DNA from: CAZYSK01 sp964649415 | Lineage (GTDB): Bacteria > Chloroflexota > Anaerolineae > B4-G1 | Length of the DNA: 30,806 nt | Reading direction: 5' to 3' | NCBI GenBank assembly: GCA_964649415.1 | Contig: CAZYSK010000069.1 | Span: forward strand, 1-30,806 | In this document: positions 29,860 through 30,806 of the stretch, piece by piece | How the letters are laid out: every line of letters starts with the position of its first letter | Numbering within the stretch: position 1 is the stretch's first letter | Translations under genes and position numbers: made by a program | The notes under the pieces: model-generated | The model's database searches: none | Told to the model about the DNA's origin: nothing | The model's input: only the letters and a program-made list of their open reading frames with translations

Positions 29860-30806
29860 ATGCAGCACTTCATCAGCGAACGTGCATGGGATGATTTGAA
29901 CATCCTGAGACAGCACTGGCACGAGGTAGCGTTGGACTTGGGAGAAGAAGACAGTGTATTCACACTGGACGGCAGCGATTTCCCCAAGCAGGGCACGGAC
30001 TCGGTCGGGGTGAAGCGCCAGCACTGCGGTGAGTTGGGCAAGATCGCTAACTGCCAGGCCGGCGTCTTTGTGGGATATGCAAGTTCCAAAGGCTAAGCCT
30101 TACTGCATAGCGCCTTGTATCTGCCTGAAGAATGGGGCGAGGACAAGGCATACGCCGAGCTGCGCGAGAAATGTGGTGTACGTGAGCAGATTGAATTTCG
30201 GACCAAGCCGCAGTTGGGGCTGGATATGCTGGGGGCCATTCTTGCAGAGGGGGCGCTACCTGGACGCTGGCTGGCGTGCGACAAAGCGTTTGGGCGCTCG
30301 TCTGACTTCCTGGATCAGGTTGCCGATCTTGGTTTGTGGTACTATGCCGAAGTGCCGCACGACACCATGGTTTGGCGTGCGCGCCCACTTACGCACGTCC
30401 CGGAATGGTCGGGCAAGGGGCGTAAACCAACGCGGGAGCGATTGGTTGAAGGGGAACCGACCCCACAAACGGTCCGACATATTGCAGACGCTCTGTCCAC
30501 CACAGTCTGGGCACGATACACGATCAAGGAAGGCAGCAAAGGCCCTCTCGTGGCTGATTTTGCCTTCTTGCGCGTCGTCACCGATTGCCAGGTCTAGAGG
30601 TGTGGTTGATCTTGCGACGTGCCGTGTCCACCGGCGAGTTGAAGATCTACCTGTGCAACGCTCCCTCGGACACACCGCAAGCCACGCTGGTTCGCATCAG
30701 CGGTATGCGTTGGCCGATCGAAATCTCTTTCGAGGACGGCAAATAACTGGTCGGCCTGGGCGATTATCAGGTGCGTAGTTGGACCGGTTGGCATCACCAT
30801 ATGACG
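29860..30806 (+). pseudogene. Decayed IS701-like transposase (partial, runs off window)
   Basis: The translated remnant matches DDE transposases of the IS701 type: LDGSDFPKQGTDSVGVKRQ, CGELGKIANCQAGVF, LYLPEEWGEDKAYAEL, LACDKAFGRSSDFLDQVADL, then RWPIEISFEDGK and DYQVRSWTGWHHHM. Three lesions are visible: an in-frame TAA at 30094-30096 where a Tyr is expected (SSKG, stop, ALLH), a -1 frameshift at about 30594, and a TAA at 30744-30746 where Gln would fit. The N-terminus begins at QHFISERAWDD, so about 50 residues that full-length relatives have are missing. Neither terminal repeat is visible. It cannot make an active transposase. Confidence 0.83.

Overview
The window looks like chromosomal DNA of a Chloroflexota bacterium, probably Anaerolineae or Caldilineae. 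This is an inference from style, not from a marker gene. The signs are high GC, secreted proteins with long Pro/Thr linkers, a C-terminal YLPLVVRN tail, a Death-like/effector-associated domain, TPR-CHAT, cohesin/dockerin modules outside a cellulosome, and several palindromic dispersed repeats. No rRNA, tRNA or CRISPR array was seen.

Region 1 (1-8168, all minus strand) is the most unusual part. It reads, in transcription order, as a small HTH protein, a divergent sigma-70/ECF-like factor, a soluble anti-sigma-like protein with two zinc-finger motifs, a 903-residue TPR-CHAT caspase-like protease, a secreted beta-propeller protein with a PKD domain, and (partial, running off the left edge) a second propeller protein built from nearly identical 41/42-residue repeats. 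A CHAT protease beside a sigma/anti-sigma pair recalls the CRISPR type III-E Craspase logic, in which protease action frees a sigma factor, but there is no CRISPR here.

Region 2 (8169-16189): a 700-bp non-coding stretch with palindromic candidate operators, then a TgpA-like membrane transglutaminase (minus). Divergent from it are a membrane protein with a cytoplasmic Death-like/EAD domain and a paralogous lipoprotein with an SH3b domain. A membrane-anchored metallophosphoesterase, a cupin and a nucleotidyltransferase-domain protein follow.

Region 3 (16246-23835): murJ (minus) and a Yip1-family membrane protein share a back-to-back promoter region. Next comes a MacB/LolD-type ABC cassette: ATPase, a large secreted IPT/CARDB-like protein, and an FtsX/MacB permease. 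murI (glutamate racemase) converges on the permease and overlaps it by 32 bp.

Region 4 (23835-28555, minus): a CAP/SCP-domain surface protein, a cohesin-LysM protein, a membrane-anchored cohesin protein, and a cohesin-like protein ending in a type I dockerin. This is a candidate cell-surface assembly locus.

Region 5 (28556-30806): a sigma-70 promoter, an orphan response regulator, and a decayed IS701-like transposase running off the right edge.

Two copies of a 120-bp MITE-like element (14901-15020 and 27088-27207, opposite orientation, 3 differences) and several other inverted repeats lie in leaders and intergenic spaces. Many genes have recognisable -35/-10 promoters with 16-17 bp spacing.
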